Of a DNA stretch of 62,622 nucleotides, positions 14,184-23,435 are shown piece after piece; position 1 is the first letter of the stretch, and the number at the start of each line of letters is the position of its first letter. The notes under the pieces were generated by a model. It saw only the letters and a program-made list of their open reading frames with translations. It made no database searches and had not been told where the DNA came from. The position numbers and the translations under genes were made by a program. Origin of the DNA: SAR202 cluster bacterium (GTDB lineage Bacteria > Chloroflexota > Dehalococcoidia > Lucifugimonadales > UBA826); NCBI GenBank assembly GCA_022447825.1, contig JAKUTY010000007.1:1-62622 (forward strand), in the 5' to 3' direction.

Positions 14184-15375
14184 TAAAAAATCCTTCTTTT
14201 TCAAATACATCAGCTAAAATCGCAATTCCTTCTTTAATTTCTTCAGGTGAATTATGGCTAAATGTAAGGCGTAATTGATTTCGAGCCTCTCTATCTGATC
14301 TAAAAATGGGACCTGGATTATATTTAACACCTCTCTCTACCGCTCTATCCAATGCATTCCAAGTATCCGTTCCCTCCGGAAGATTTACCCAGATCATCAT
14401 GCCACCATTTGGCTCACTCCAAGAACATGAAGGAGGGAAATATTCACCTAAAGATTGCAGCATCGCATCACGTTTTAATTGCAAAGATTTTTCAACATTA
14501 CTAACATACTGAGTTTTGTGAGTTTTCAAATACTCATGAACAACCATCGATGTTAAATGACTAGGGCTAACCCCGTACTTTATAATCTCTAACGGAGGGC
14601 GAGCTTGCTCTGGAAAAACTCCAAATCCCAACCTTAAACCACAACCCATTAATTTTGTAAAAGCTGAGATGTGCATAACACCTCCATCATGATCCATTCC
14701 TATCATAGATTGAGGCAAATCGGGTCCATCAATACGAAAATCAGCATATGATTCATTTTCTAAAATTGGAACACCATACTTTTTTGAAATTTCTATTAGA
14801 TGCCTTCTTCTTTCATAACTCAACGTAATTCCAGTAGGGTTATGATAAACAGAAATAGTATAAATCATCTTGGGTTTAGTCCCCTGATCAATTAAAATTT
14901 TGATATTTTCTTCGACTTTTTCAGGGATTAACCCAAATTCATCCATTTCACTATGAATAATTTGGGCTCCTTTCTTTAAAAACATATTCAAACTACCGTG
15001 ATAACAAAACTGATCCATCAAAATGTAATCACCATCATCAATGAAGGCATCAACAAAAACCTGACAAGCTCCTCCAGCTCCGCTAGATAAAAAAATGTTG
15101 TCTACAGAGACTTTTGCTCCTCTTTTATTTTCAAGTTCATGAGCAATAAATTCCCTCAGACCTAAATCGCCTTGAACAGGAGGGTAAGCAGCCAAATTTT
15201 TCCCCTCTCTCAAAACAACATCTGAAGTTACTTTTGCCAATCCATCTAATTCCATAGCATCGGGATCAGTGTATGTGACTGAAAAAACATATTTAACATC
15301 AGCCGCCAAACCCGGAGGCATATTAATATCTGGGGGCAAAGATTTAGCTGTCAATTGTTCGTAGTTATATATCAT
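14176..15375 (-). CDS. PLP-dependent aminotransferase class I/II (MocR/LysN-like)
   Basis: This 399-residue fold-type I aminotransferase has a glycine-rich phosphate-side motif LSSGAGGACQVF near 98, YTISVYHNPTGITLS near 173 with the conserved Asn-Pro-Thr-Gly, and a Schiff-base Lys in SAFTKLMGCGLRLGF near 240. The stretch with YHNPTG and the C-terminal LRLTFSHNSPEEIKEGI resemble 2-aminoadipate or aromatic/branched-chain aminotransferases of the MocR-like group, without the DNA-binding domain. The substrate is not determined. The start has AGGAC upstream and the end overlaps gatC by eight bases, so the amidotransferase genes are translated in the same operon. Confidence 0.88.
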   Translation of the reverse strand: MIYNYEQLTAKSLPPDINMPPGLAADVKYVFSVTYTDPDAMELDGLAKVTSDVVLREGKNLAAYPPVQGDLGLREFIAHELENKRGAKVSVDNIFLSSGAGGACQVFVDAFIDDGDYILMDQFCYHGSLNMFLKKGAQIIHSEMDEFGLIPEKVEENIKILIDQGTKPKMIYTISVYHNPTGITLSYERRRHLIEISKKYGVPILENESYADFRIDGPDLPQSMIGMDHDGGVMHISAFTKLMGCGLRLGFGVFPEQARPPLEIIKYGVSPSHLTSMVVHEYLKTHKTQYVSNVEKSLQLKRDAMLQSLGEYFPPSCSWSEPNGGMMIWVNLPEGTDTWNALDRAVERGVKYNPGPIFRSDREARNQLRLTFSHNSPEEIKEGIAILADVFEKEGFFNE

Positions 15376-15384
15376 AACAAGTCC

Positions 15385-16425
15385 TTAAAATGGCAAATGT
15401 ATCTTCTCACCAGCTTGAGCACTTCTAGTCACAGCCTCTATAAATTCCATATACCGTACACCATCTTCAAAAGTTGTGTGAGTAATTTTTTCTTGGCCTC
15501 TAATAGCATTAATAAATTCTTCTTCTACTCTCCAGTCACCTTGCAAATCAGCCTCAATAGCAATTTCCTTCAAATCATTATCAGACCTCCTGCCACCAAA
15601 AATTTTTCTGTTTGTTCCGTCAATTTTTAATGTGCCTTCTGTTCCATACAACCAAATAGTGTCTTCTGAAGCATGGCCAAGAACATCACTAAATTTAATA
15701 TGCATAATAGGTCCAGAATACATTTCACATATGATTTCAACATGATCGGGAACAGTAATAAACTGAGTGTGTCCATCTTCATCGACTCTAGTAGGAACGT
15801 TAATTTTGGTCAAAGCTTGTACAGTTGCTGCATCTCCTACCCACCTCATAATAGCCTCATACCAAATCCCCAAACCCATAATGTTATAACCACTTAAATC
15901 TCTGCTTTGTCTCCAATGGAATGGTTTATTCCTATCTATAAACCCCCCTTGAGTAACAGATGCATCTATTGAAATAATTTCACCTAAATAACCTTCTGAA
16001 ATTAATTTTTTGATTGTTTTATCTAGATTCAAAGTATGTGGAGCAGGAACTATTTGAGTAATTAATTCAGGATACATTTTAGAAGTTTCTAACATCAAAT
16101 GAGCCTCAGCAGCAGTCGCACACATCCTAGCTTCAGTCATTACATGTTTTCCATTTTCTAATGCAGAAATAACCATATTGGAATGCATATAAGGCCAAGT
16201 ACCTATACATACCGCGTCATTATTGGGGTCTTCTAATAATTCGACCCAATTTTCGTGTACTACTTCAATTCCATATTCATCAGCTACTTTTTGACCTGAT
16301 TCTTTGGATCTATTACATACACTTTGAATAAAAACACTACCCTGAGAATTAAAACCAGGAATATGCCTTAATTTAGTATTTCCTCCCGCACCAATTAATC
16401 CAATATTTATATTGTCTGCACTCAT
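15385..16425 (-). CDS. Gfo/Idh/MocA-family oxidoreductase
   Basis: This 346-residue protein has an N-terminal Rossmann motif (GLIGAGGNTKLRHIPG, about residues 9-24), the typical DAVCIGTWPYMHSNM step, and the E-x-x-x catalytic region KHVMTEARMCATAAEA near 94-110, where most family members have EKP. The C-terminal alpha/beta domain follows. The usual Lys of EKP is replaced (TEAR), so the catalytic base may differ. These enzymes oxidise or reduce sugars, inositols or related carbonyl compounds with NAD(P). The substrate is unknown. The start has GGAGG seven bases upstream. The next gene (aminotransferase) is nine bases downstream. Confidence 0.88.
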   Translation of the reverse strand: MSADNINIGLIGAGGNTKLRHIPGFNSQGSVFIQSVCNRSKESGQKVADEYGIEVVHENWVELLEDPNNDAVCIGTWPYMHSNMVISALENGKHVMTEARMCATAAEAHLMLETSKMYPELITQIVPAPHTLNLDKTIKKLISEGYLGEIISIDASVTQGGFIDRNKPFHWRQSRDLSGYNIMGLGIWYEAIMRWVGDAATVQALTKINVPTRVDEDGHTQFITVPDHVEIICEMYSGPIMHIKFSDVLGHASEDTIWLYGTEGTLKIDGTNRKIFGGRRSDNDLKEIAIEADLQGDWRVEEEFINAIRGQEKITHTTFEDGVRYMEFIEAVTRSAQAGEKIHLPF

Positions 16426-16524
16426 TAAATTATCCTCCAGAATATATTTCTAAATCATACTTGATTCCAATTGTAATTACTCACACAAAAATGTCTATTA
16501 ACAGAAACTTAATACATGAATTAA

Positions 16525-16551
16525 TTGACTGTATTCATTACTAGTGATAAT
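16525..16551 (+). promoter_or_regulatory. Promoter of the MFS gene, likely leaderless
   Basis: TTGACT (16525-16530) is followed by GATAAT (16546-16551) with a 15-base spacer, or TAATTT (16548-16553) with 17. The ATG at 16557 comes about six bases after the -10 box, where transcription itself should start, and there is no Shine-Dalgarno. This looks like a leaderless transcript. Confidence 0.45.
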
Positions 16552-16556
16552 TTTTT

Positions 16557-17789
16557 ATGACATTGCATCAATCAGATAATAATCAATCCATATTCACTTC
16601 GTTTGTTCACAAAAATTTCAGATGGTTTTGGTTGGCATCATTTGCTTCATGGTTGGCGTTAAATATGCAAATCACAGCCAGAAGTTGGTTAATTCTAAGA
16701 CTTACTGATGATTCTCCATTTTTGCTTTCAATCATGACACTAGCTTTTGCCCTACCAATGACTTTTTTCTCACCAATTACTGGAGCTTTAGCAGATAGGT
16801 TTTCCAGAAAAAAACTGATCACTATCAGTCAATTTTCCAATGCAGTAGTAATCATCATTCTTGCTATTCTAGATTACTCGGGACTAGTTCAATATTGGCA
16901 TGTTGTTTTAATTGCCTTTTGTAACGGGTCATTAATGTCATTAAATATGCCGAGCAGGCAAGCGATGATTTCTGATTTAGTACCCGAAAACAAACTAATG
17001 AATGCTATCTCTTTAAGTAATACTAGTAACAATCTTTCAAGAGCATTCGGACCAGCCATAGCAGGAATTCTAATAATTTTAATTGATACATCTGGTACAT
17101 TTATAGCGGTATCTTTTACATTCCTTATGTCGGCCTTAATTATTTCTATGATTACCTACGAAAAAACGAAAAGAAATGAAAAATCCAAATCTTTTGCAAA
17201 TGATATTAAAGAAGGAATGAAATATGCGTTTTCTAATGTTGAAATTAGAATCCTATTCATATTAATGTTTATTTCAGTAATGTTCGGGTTCCCGTATTTT
17301 GTATTAATTCCAGCTTGGGCAAAAGAAGTTCTAGGTATAAATGCAGACGGATTGGGATACCTTCTAATGTCAATTGGAATAGGTGCAACTGTAGGAACAT
17401 TTGGATTAGCTTCTTTAGGTAAGAACTCCAAAAAAGGTCAAATATTAATATTTTTCGGTCTTCTTTGGGGACTGTCATTAGCAACTTTTGCCCAAACTAA
17501 CGAATATTCAATTGCATTAATTTTGCTTTTTTTCATAGGTCTTTCTAGTGCAGCATTCATGTCGTTAACTATGACTTTGATTCAAATTAAATCCGCGACT
17601 GAATTTAGAGGTAGGACAATGAGTTTAGCAATGATGTCATTTGGATTGATGCCTTTAAGTGCTGTACCATTTGGCACACTAGCTGAACAAATAGGAACTG
17701 CCAACTCATTAACCATCAGCGGAACACTTTTATTTGTTCTTACATTAATATATTTTGTGATCAACAAAAAAATCAGACATCTAAATTAG
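16557..17789 (+). CDS. MFS transporter (MFS_3, EntS-like group)
   Basis: This 410-residue carrier has about twelve membrane helices. It shows the MFS signature between helices 2 and 3 (GALADRFSRKKLI), and its N-terminus (FVHKNFRWFWLASFASWLALNMQ) and NMPSRQAMISDLVPENKLMNAISL loop are typical of the MFS_3 group that includes the enterobactin exporter EntS and macrolide efflux proteins. It is likely a drug or metabolite exporter of the inner membrane; the substrate is unknown. The start seems leaderless. RidA follows eight bases downstream in the same direction. Confidence 0.88.
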   Translation: MTLHQSDNNQSIFTSFVHKNFRWFWLASFASWLALNMQITARSWLILRLTDDSPFLLSIMTLAFALPMTFFSPITGALADRFSRKKLITISQFSNAVVIIILAILDYSGLVQYWHVVLIAFCNGSLMSLNMPSRQAMISDLVPENKLMNAISLSNTSNNLSRAFGPAIAGILIILIDTSGTFIAVSFTFLMSALIISMITYEKTKRNEKSKSFANDIKEGMKYAFSNVEIRILFILMFISVMFGFPYFVLIPAWAKEVLGINADGLGYLLMSIGIGATVGTFGLASLGKNSKKGQILIFFGLLWGLSLATFAQTNEYSIALILLFFIGLSSAAFMSLTMTLIQIKSATEFRGRTMSLAMMSFGLMPLSAVPFGTLAEQIGTANSLTISGTLLFVLTLIYFVINKKIRHLN

Positions 17790-17797
17790 GGGGCAAA

Positions 17798-18262
17798 ATG
17801 TCCATAGAAGCAAAAATTAAAGAACTAGGTATCGTATTACCCAATTCTCCTGCACCAGTTGCAAACTACCTTCCTGTAGTAAGAACTGGTAATTTAATTT
17901 ACTTATCAGGGATGGGGCCAGCACCCAGCTTAGACGGCAAAGAATTCTTAGGAAAACTTGGAAAAGATCTAAGCATTGAAGAAGGGTATCAAGCAGCTAG
18001 GTTAACAGGAATAAACATTTTGGCTAGGCTACAAGGGTATCTAAGTGATTTAGAAAAAGTTTCTAGAATCGTCAAAGTTTTATCAATGGTTAATGCTAGC
18101 CCTGATTTTTTTGATCCTCCAGCTGTGACAAACGGATGTTCAGATCTGGTAGTCGAAGTATTTGGTGATAAGGGTAAGCATGCAAGAAGTGCGATAGGAG
18201 TTGCAAGTCTCCCTAACAATTGGCCTATAGAAATAGAAATAATCGCTGAAATTTCGGATTAA
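17798..18262 (+). CDS. RidA/YjgF-family protein
   Basis: This is a 154-residue protein. LGIVLPNSPAPVANYLPVVRTGNLIYLSG at the start and the middle LSDLEKVSRIVKVLSMVNASPDFFDPPAVTNG are typical of the longer RidA relatives (YjgH/YoaB-like). Those proteins form trimers and often hydrolyse enamine/imine intermediates. The canonical C-terminal Arg-and-Glu substrate site appears as HARSAIGVASLPNNWPIEIEI, with the Arg conserved. RidA proteins protect PLP enzymes, and an aminotransferase lies 2.4 kb away. A GGGGG site precedes the ATG, and the gene is probably co-transcribed with the MFS gene. Confidence 0.9.
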   Translation: MSIEAKIKELGIVLPNSPAPVANYLPVVRTGNLIYLSGMGPAPSLDGKEFLGKLGKDLSIEEGYQAARLTGINILARLQGYLSDLEKVSRIVKVLSMVNASPDFFDPPAVTNGCSDLVVEVFGDKGKHARSAIGVASLPNNWPIEIEIIAEISD

Positions 18263-18264
18263 TA

Positions 18265-18603
18265 TTAAATTTTAACTTTCATTTTTTCATTTAATAACGA
18301 TGAAACAATTGTTCCATTAATGATGTGTTCATTGACTAATGTTTCAACATCATCGATGTCAACAACATACCAAGTACCTTGGTTGTCAACGCCATATATG
18401 ATCACACTTGCTTGATCCATTTCACACAAACCATGCTGACTTGTACAGCCTACGCTTGAAAGATAAACGTCATTGCGTAAGTCATTCGCTGCTAATACCT
18501 CAGCAAATTTCTTCTTCACGTCTCCCCCACCCTTATCTCCACAATGTCTTTCATCGTCTCTGACCACATCACAAACTAATACATGTTGTTTATATTCTGG
18601 CAT
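18265..18603 (-). CDS. Thioredoxin-like [2Fe-2S] ferredoxin
   Basis: This is a 112-residue protein beginning HVLVCDVVRDDERHCG. Cys11, Cys21, Cys53 and Cys60 sit where thioredoxin-fold [2Fe-2S] ferredoxins (NuoE-like, Shethna FeSII) have their ligands. The second pair is spaced C-x6-C rather than the common C-x3-C. The later VIIYGVDNQGTWYVVDIDDVETLVNEHI matches the family ending. It probably carries electrons or protects other proteins; the partner is unknown. Start ATG 18603 has AGAGG six bases upstream. It converges with ridA two bases away and is divergent from the SDR gene. Confidence 0.8.
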   Translation of the reverse strand: MPEYKQHVLVCDVVRDDERHCGDKGGGDVKKKFAEVLAANDLRNDVYLSSVGCTSQHGLCEMDQASVIIYGVDNQGTWYVVDIDDVETLVNEHIINGTIVSSLLNEKMKVKI

Positions 18604-18692
18604 ATCTTACCTCTCAATTTCATGGATTTTACAGTGTCTCCTATAAAGAGACAATTATGATATTGTAAAAACTTAATTTATTTAGGATAAAA

Positions 18693-19445
18693 ATGACTTC
18701 TCAAAAAAGATTAGATGGAAAAATAGCATTAATTACAGGTGCCAGTTCTGGAATCGGGGCTTCTTGTGTAAACCTATTCTCCGAACATGGAGCTAAAATA
18801 ATTGCTACTGACACTGATGAAATGAACTTTAACGAAGACATAATTCAAATACAGTTAGATGTTACAAAATCTTCTGAAGTTGAAAAACTTATCAATGACA
18901 CTGTCACAAAATTTAAAACTATAGACATAGTAGTAAATAGTGCAGGAGTAACTAGCAGAAATGCTATTTCTAATTCTAGCGATGACGAAGAAATTTGGGA
19001 CAGAGTAATGGAAGTGAATGTCAAAGGAATTTTTCTAGTATCTAAATATGCTACAGAAGTCATGAAATCTCAAAAACAAGGGTCTATTATAAATCTCGCT
19101 TCAATAATGGGTGTAGTAGGTTATCCTGATACATTAGGAACGCCTTTGAACCCATACCCCCCTTCAAAAGGAGCAGTAATTCAGTTAACAAAAACTCTAG
19201 CTAATCATATGGCTCAGTTTGGAATCAGAGTCAATGCAATTTGTCCGGGATTCATCGAAACAAATATGACAAAATCACTAACAGAAAATCTAGATACAAA
19301 AAAAATAATTGAAGAACTTCATCCAATGGGCCGAATGGGTAAACCTGAAGAGGTTGCCAACTCAGCTCTTTTTTTGGCTTCTGACGAATCTTCATTTATC
19401 ACTGGATCAACTCTTCTAGTTGATGGGGGATATACGGCTAAATAA
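18693..19445 (+). CDS. SDR-family NAD(P)-dependent oxidoreductase (classical)
   Basis: This 250-residue protein has a complete classical SDR set: TGASSGIG near 15-22, NSAGV near 88, catalytic Ser in NLASIMG near 138, YPPSKGAV giving the full YxxxK near 158-162, and ICPGFIETNM. It ends with SFITGSTLLVDGGYTAK. These enzymes oxidise alcohols or reduce ketones with NAD(P); the sequence resembles 3-oxoacyl-ACP reductase/FabG-like or sorbose-type dehydrogenases, and the substrate is open. AGGAT lies five bases before the ATG. Confidence 0.9.
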   Translation: MTSQKRLDGKIALITGASSGIGASCVNLFSEHGAKIIATDTDEMNFNEDIIQIQLDVTKSSEVEKLINDTVTKFKTIDIVVNSAGVTSRNAISNSSDDEEIWDRVMEVNVKGIFLVSKYATEVMKSQKQGSIINLASIMGVVGYPDTLGTPLNPYPPSKGAVIQLTKTLANHMAQFGIRVNAICPGFIETNMTKSLTENLDTKKIIEELHPMGRMGKPEEVANSALFLASDESSFITGSTLLVDGGYTAK

Positions 19446-20207
19446 TTAATTTATCACTATTTTGTAATTTAGCAGTTTAGATTTATACACTTCTTGATGA
19501 ATTGATTTGATAGCATCATTATTTGGGACGTCTACTGAAAGTATCCTACCTTGAATATCAAAACCTGATTTTTGTAAATATTCACATCTATTTTAAAAAC
19601 GTCCTATAGTATGCTTTTCTCCACCTAAAAACACATATTTAATTGTAGATTTATGTGGGTCAAATAAAGATTTTGAAACTTCGCATGTTTTATCAAAAAG
19701 TTCTCTGATCAATCTTTCTCTACTTCTTTCAAATCTTCTTTGAGAAGATCCACCAGCGCGATGTCTATTTTTCATTTGTCTAGTATCAGTCTTAGAGCTT
19801 ATTAATTGATCTCCTTTTAAAACCCCTATTGCAAATCTCCCTAACCTAATCAGTACTACCCCTACTTCAAAGGAAGAATCAAACATATCTTCCAACATAA
19901 TAGTATCGTCTCCCTCAATAATTGCATCCATAGAAAATGGAAATGGGGGAATAATCACAGAAATTTCGGTATCCCTACGGATTATCATATATCCCGTATT
20001 TGATTCGCCTAATTCTTGTACTAATTTTTCAATAACAGGTCCCGAAATTTTCGGTGTAATAGATTTAGCCTCATTTTTTTCAACAGGAGACAAATATACA
20101 GTCTTTTCTGTATAAAACTTTTCTGACATTTCATAAATGTATTTCATCAAATCAGTAGGGTTGATGAATATTTCCGACTCTTTTATTAATTGTATTTTTG
20201 TAGACAT
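19446..20207 (-). pseudogene. VLRF1-type peptidyl-tRNA hydrolase, interrupted by an in-frame TAA
   Basis: The frame from ATG 20207 reads 204 residues to a TAA at 19595-19593. It shows the bacterial VLRF1/eRF1-like pattern GVVLIRLGRFAIGVLKGDQL at 116-134 and HRAGGSSQRRFERSR at 149-163, with Gln156 at the expected catalytic site. In the same frame a further 48 codons (NRCEYLQKSGF onwards) run to TAA at 19446 and match the usual family ending, where a Leu follows RF. The TAA differs from Leu TTA by one base. The family cuts nascent chains from tRNA on stalled ribosomes. The gene may be truncated yet working, because the catalytic loop is intact, or decayed, or affected by a sequence error. No Shine-Dalgarno is seen. 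The restored end abuts the SDR stop at 19445. Confidence 0.7.
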
Positions 20208-20312
20208 TTTTAAACCAATTTAATATTACTCTAAATAACTAATCAAGCATTCTATGCATTGCGCTAATAAATTTAAAAAACTACAATCTGACAAGAAATT
20301 GTGGGGGAAATT

Positions 20313-20936
20313 ATGCGAATTTCATTAACAGCTGATCATAATGGATTTGAACTTAAAAAAGAATTAATCGAACACATTGAATTTTTGGGCCATGAAGCTA
20401 TAGATCTAGGCCCTTATGAATACGAATCGACAGACGATTACCCAGATTACGCTAAAATAATTTCCGATAATGTTTCAAAACAGGAAACTGATCGGGGAAT
20501 CATGATTTGTGGAAGTGGGGTTGGAGCATCAGTTGCTGCCAACAAAATTAAAGGGACAAGGGCTGCAGTATGTCACGATATTTATTCAGCCCATCAAGGC
20601 GTCGAACATGACGACATGAATCTTTTATGTATTGGCTCAAAAATTATCGGGGTAGAAATAGCCAAAGAACTTGTAAAAGCATTTATAGACGCAAAATATA
20701 CTGGAGAAGAAAGGCACTCTAGAAGATTAAATAAAGTTTTGAACATGGAAGATGAATTCAACCAAAAAGAACATCTTTCAACCCTAAAAAAAAGAGAAGA
20801 TGAACTATACGAAGAAATTGAAGAACTCAAAACATTGAATAATAAAAAGGTTTTTCAAAACCGTGCAGTTATATTTTTGGGGATAAGCATTTTAATTGTA
20901 CTTTTATGGATACTAGCAAATTCAATCATTCAATAA
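20313..20936 (+). CDS. rpiB: Ribose-5-phosphate isomerase B with coiled-coil and membrane tail
   Basis: ATG 20313, with GGGGGA five bases upstream, gives 207 residues; a GTG at 20301 is less likely. Residues 1-148 are RpiB: DHNGFELK at 8-15, GIMICGSGVGASVAANKIKG at 62-81 with active Cys66, CHDIYSA near 87 and the RHSRRL region near 134. It interconverts ribulose-5-phosphate and ribose-5-phosphate (or related sugar phosphates). RpiB/LacAB proteins normally end near residue 150. Here about 60 more residues follow: a charged coiled coil at roughly 150-178 and a hydrophobic helix at 184-203 (AVIFLGISILIVLLWILANS), which would tether the enzyme to the membrane by its C-terminus. The transaminase gene starts 12 bases later. 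Confidence 0.85.
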   Translation: MRISLTADHNGFELKKELIEHIEFLGHEAIDLGPYEYESTDDYPDYAKIISDNVSKQETDRGIMICGSGVGASVAANKIKGTRAAVCHDIYSAHQGVEHDDMNLLCIGSKIIGVEIAKELVKAFIDAKYTGEERHSRRLNKVLNMEDEFNQKEHLSTLKKREDELYEEIEELKTLNNKKVFQNRAVIFLGISILIVLLWILANSIIQ

Positions 20937-20948
20937 AAAGGAAGTTAA

Positions 20949-22310
20949 ATGGTTTTATCAGGCGAAGACTTAGAAATAATCAAGCAAAACGCTGCTGAAC
21001 ACTTTTGGCCTCATGCAAAACAAACAGATGAAATGTTTGGGGACAATGGAATTACTCTGGTTGATTCTGCTCAAGGAGTTTGGGTAGACGACACAGACGG
21101 AAATCAATGGTTCGATACTTTATCAAGCATGTGGTTAGTCAATCTTGGACATGGAAGACGTGAAATTGCTGACGCAGTACATAAGCAAATGACTAACATT
21201 TCTTACTCTCCCGGAGGAACTGTGACTCCCGTGACGGCAGAATTAGCTGCAAAAGTTGCATCCTTATCTCCAGACCAAGACTCTAGAGTGTATTTTGTTA
21301 GTGGTGGATCAGAGGCTGTCGAGACAGCTATGAAAATGGCCAAAAATTTCCAATACAATATTGGAGAAAGAAACAGATGGAAAATCATTAGCAGGAGAGG
21401 CTCATATCATGGAGGCACACTTGCAACAATGAGTTTGGGAGGAGGAATATTTCCTTCTTCTAGATTTGGTCCTCTAGTACCAGGCAATATTCATATTGAA
21501 CAAACTGACAGCTATAGAGGACGATGTTGTGCAAGTAAGGGAGGATGTACTTTAGAGTGTGCTAAAGAATTAGAAAGAGCAATTCTCCATGAAGGTCCTT
21601 CATCGGTTGCAGCTTTCATAGGAGAACCTATTTCTGCAGCTGCAGGAATCCATATTCCTCATCCTGAATATTGGCCAACAATTAGAGAGATTTGTGACAA
21701 ATATGGCGTAGTTTTAATTTGCGATGAAGTAATCAATGCATTTGGGAGAACCGGCAAGGTTTTTGCTACAGAGCATTGGGGAATTAAGCCCGATATTACT
21801 ACTGTAGCTAAAGCATTAACAAGTGGATATCTCCCTATAGGAGCAGCTATAGCTAGCAAAAAAATATCCAGTGAATTTGAAGGATCAGAGGATTCTGTTT
21901 TTCGACAATTAATCACATTCGGAGGAAATCCTGCTTCTTGTGCAGCAGGCATAGAAAATTTACGGATTATGGAAGATGAAAATATTGTACAAAATTCCGC
22001 TGATATGGGGGATTACCTTTTTGAAAAATTACAACAACTAAAAACTCATGAAATAGTGGGAGATGTACGCGGTGGGAAAGGTCTTCTGTGCGCAGTAGAA
22101 TTAGTTAAGAATCGCGAAACTAAAGAAAAATTCGATCCCGAATTCAAATTAACTGACAAAGCTAATCTATTAATGAAAGAACACCATTTATTTGGAAGAG
22201 CAGGCGACGTGATCCCAATTGCACCTCCTCTATGTATTAATACTGACGAAATAGATCATTTTGTGACACAATTAGATATGGTAATCACTAAACTAGAGGC
22301 TAATTTTTAA
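20949..22310 (+). CDS. Class III aminotransferase (omega-transaminase type)
   Basis: This 453-residue PLP enzyme has the class III marks: SSMWLVNLGHGRREIADAV near 58, the PLP phosphate contact VSGGSEAVETAMKMA near 118, YHGGTLATMS near 153, the acidic LICDEVINAFGRTG near 256, and the Schiff-base Lys in TTVAKALTSGYLPIGA near 286. Such enzymes move the amino group from omega-amino acids or amines (beta-alanine, putrescine, taurine and similar) to pyruvate or another keto acid. The insertion with CCASKGGCTLEC near 194-205 is unusual and may bind metal. The gene has AAGGAAG upstream. The FAD oxidase follows directly after the stop, so both likely belong to an amine or amino-acid degradation operon (inference). 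Confidence 0.9.
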   Translation: MVLSGEDLEIIKQNAAEHFWPHAKQTDEMFGDNGITLVDSAQGVWVDDTDGNQWFDTLSSMWLVNLGHGRREIADAVHKQMTNISYSPGGTVTPVTAELAAKVASLSPDQDSRVYFVSGGSEAVETAMKMAKNFQYNIGERNRWKIISRRGSYHGGTLATMSLGGGIFPSSRFGPLVPGNIHIEQTDSYRGRCCASKGGCTLECAKELERAILHEGPSSVAAFIGEPISAAAGIHIPHPEYWPTIREICDKYGVVLICDEVINAFGRTGKVFATEHWGIKPDITTVAKALTSGYLPIGAAIASKKISSEFEGSEDSVFRQLITFGGNPASCAAGIENLRIMEDENIVQNSADMGDYLFEKLQQLKTHEIVGDVRGGKGLLCAVELVKNRETKEKFDPEFKLTDKANLLMKEHHLFGRAGDVIPIAPPLCINTDEIDHFVTQLDMVITKLEANF

Positions 22311-23435
22311 TTGAATTCAACTCATTATGAAATTTGCATAATAGGTGGAGGAATTGTAGGTCTTTCTACTGCATATTTTTTGGCGAAATCAGGATTAAAA
22401 GTAGCTGTTTTAGAAAAAGATTCTATTGGTAGTCATGCCTCAGGGTTTGCTTACGGAGGACTCAGTCCTCTCGGAGAAGCTGGAGATCCAGAAACTATTT
22501 TACCTGTATTTGATCTAGCTCAATTAGGAATGAAAAAGCACCATGAATTTTCTTCAGAGCTTCCAGAGCTGTCAGGTGTTGATTATCATCACAGATTCAG
22601 ACCTGCAATCGATTTAGTATTTAACGATGATGAATTCAAAGAATCTCAACAACAAATGAAATGGCGCCAACAAGTAGACAGCTATAAAGTTGAGTGGGTT
22701 GACACTAAAACTGCTCTAGAAATCGTCCCACATTTAAACCCTGAGATTATGGGAGCAATATACACCGAAGGAGTATGTGACGTAGAACCTTACAGACTAA
22801 TTCTCGCTTTGACTCAAAGCTGTGAAAAACTAGGAGTCGAAATTTTAAACAAAGAAATTACTGGGATTGAAATTGAAAACCATTCAGCAAAATCAGTTTC
22901 AACTCATCAAGACAAAATATATTTTGATCAACTAATACTTTGTATGGGTCCTTGGTCAGGAAATGTTTCGGATTGGTTAGGAATTAATGTCCCCATTCGA
23001 CCCTTAAAAGGACAAATACTCCGATTAAAGTCCCAATCTGTAGAATTAAATTCATCTGTGGGATACCTTCACAATTATGCAGTTACTAAACCTGACGGCC
23101 TTATTTGGGCAGGAACTACTGAAGAAGATATAGGATTCCAAGATTCACCAACACCATATGGTAGAAATTCAGTTTTAGAATCATTAACTCACATGATCCA
23201 AGGACTAGATGATGCTGAGCTGGTGTATCACACTGCCTGCCTACGGCCATTGAGTCAGGATGGAAAAGTAATCTTGGGACCTGCTCCACAAATAGATAAT
23301 ATATTTTTAGGTACCGGAGCCGGAAGAAAAGGAATTTTACTTGGGCCAGGTATGGCAAAAATCACTGCTGATCTTGTGATGGGAAAAGAACCTGAAATCG
23401 ACATATCTGCATTTAATGTTGCAAGGTTTTCTTAA
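22311..23435 (+). CDS. FAD-dependent oxidoreductase (DAO family, glycine/D-amino-acid oxidase-like)
   Basis: This is a 374-residue protein. The FAD-binding GxGxxG (IIGGGIVGLSTAYFLAKSG) lies at residues 9-28. The family substrate domain is in the middle (LRLKSQSVELNSSVGYLHN), and the C-terminal second FAD segment includes GTGAGRKGILLGPGMAKITADL. DAO proteins oxidise secondary or D-amines such as sarcosine, glycine or D-amino acids. The start is TTG 22311, immediately after the aminotransferase stop, with AGAGG about 11 bases upstream. It ends in a 23-base convergent overlap with the acyltransferase gene. Confidence 0.87.
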   Translation: MNSTHYEICIIGGGIVGLSTAYFLAKSGLKVAVLEKDSIGSHASGFAYGGLSPLGEAGDPETILPVFDLAQLGMKKHHEFSSELPELSGVDYHHRFRPAIDLVFNDDEFKESQQQMKWRQQVDSYKVEWVDTKTALEIVPHLNPEIMGAIYTEGVCDVEPYRLILALTQSCEKLGVEILNKEITGIEIENHSAKSVSTHQDKIYFDQLILCMGPWSGNVSDWLGINVPIRPLKGQILRLKSQSVELNSSVGYLHNYAVTKPDGLIWAGTTEEDIGFQDSPTPYGRNSVLESLTHMIQGLDDAELVYHTACLRPLSQDGKVILGPAPQIDNIFLGTGAGRKGILLGPGMAKITADLVMGKEPEIDISAFNVARFS

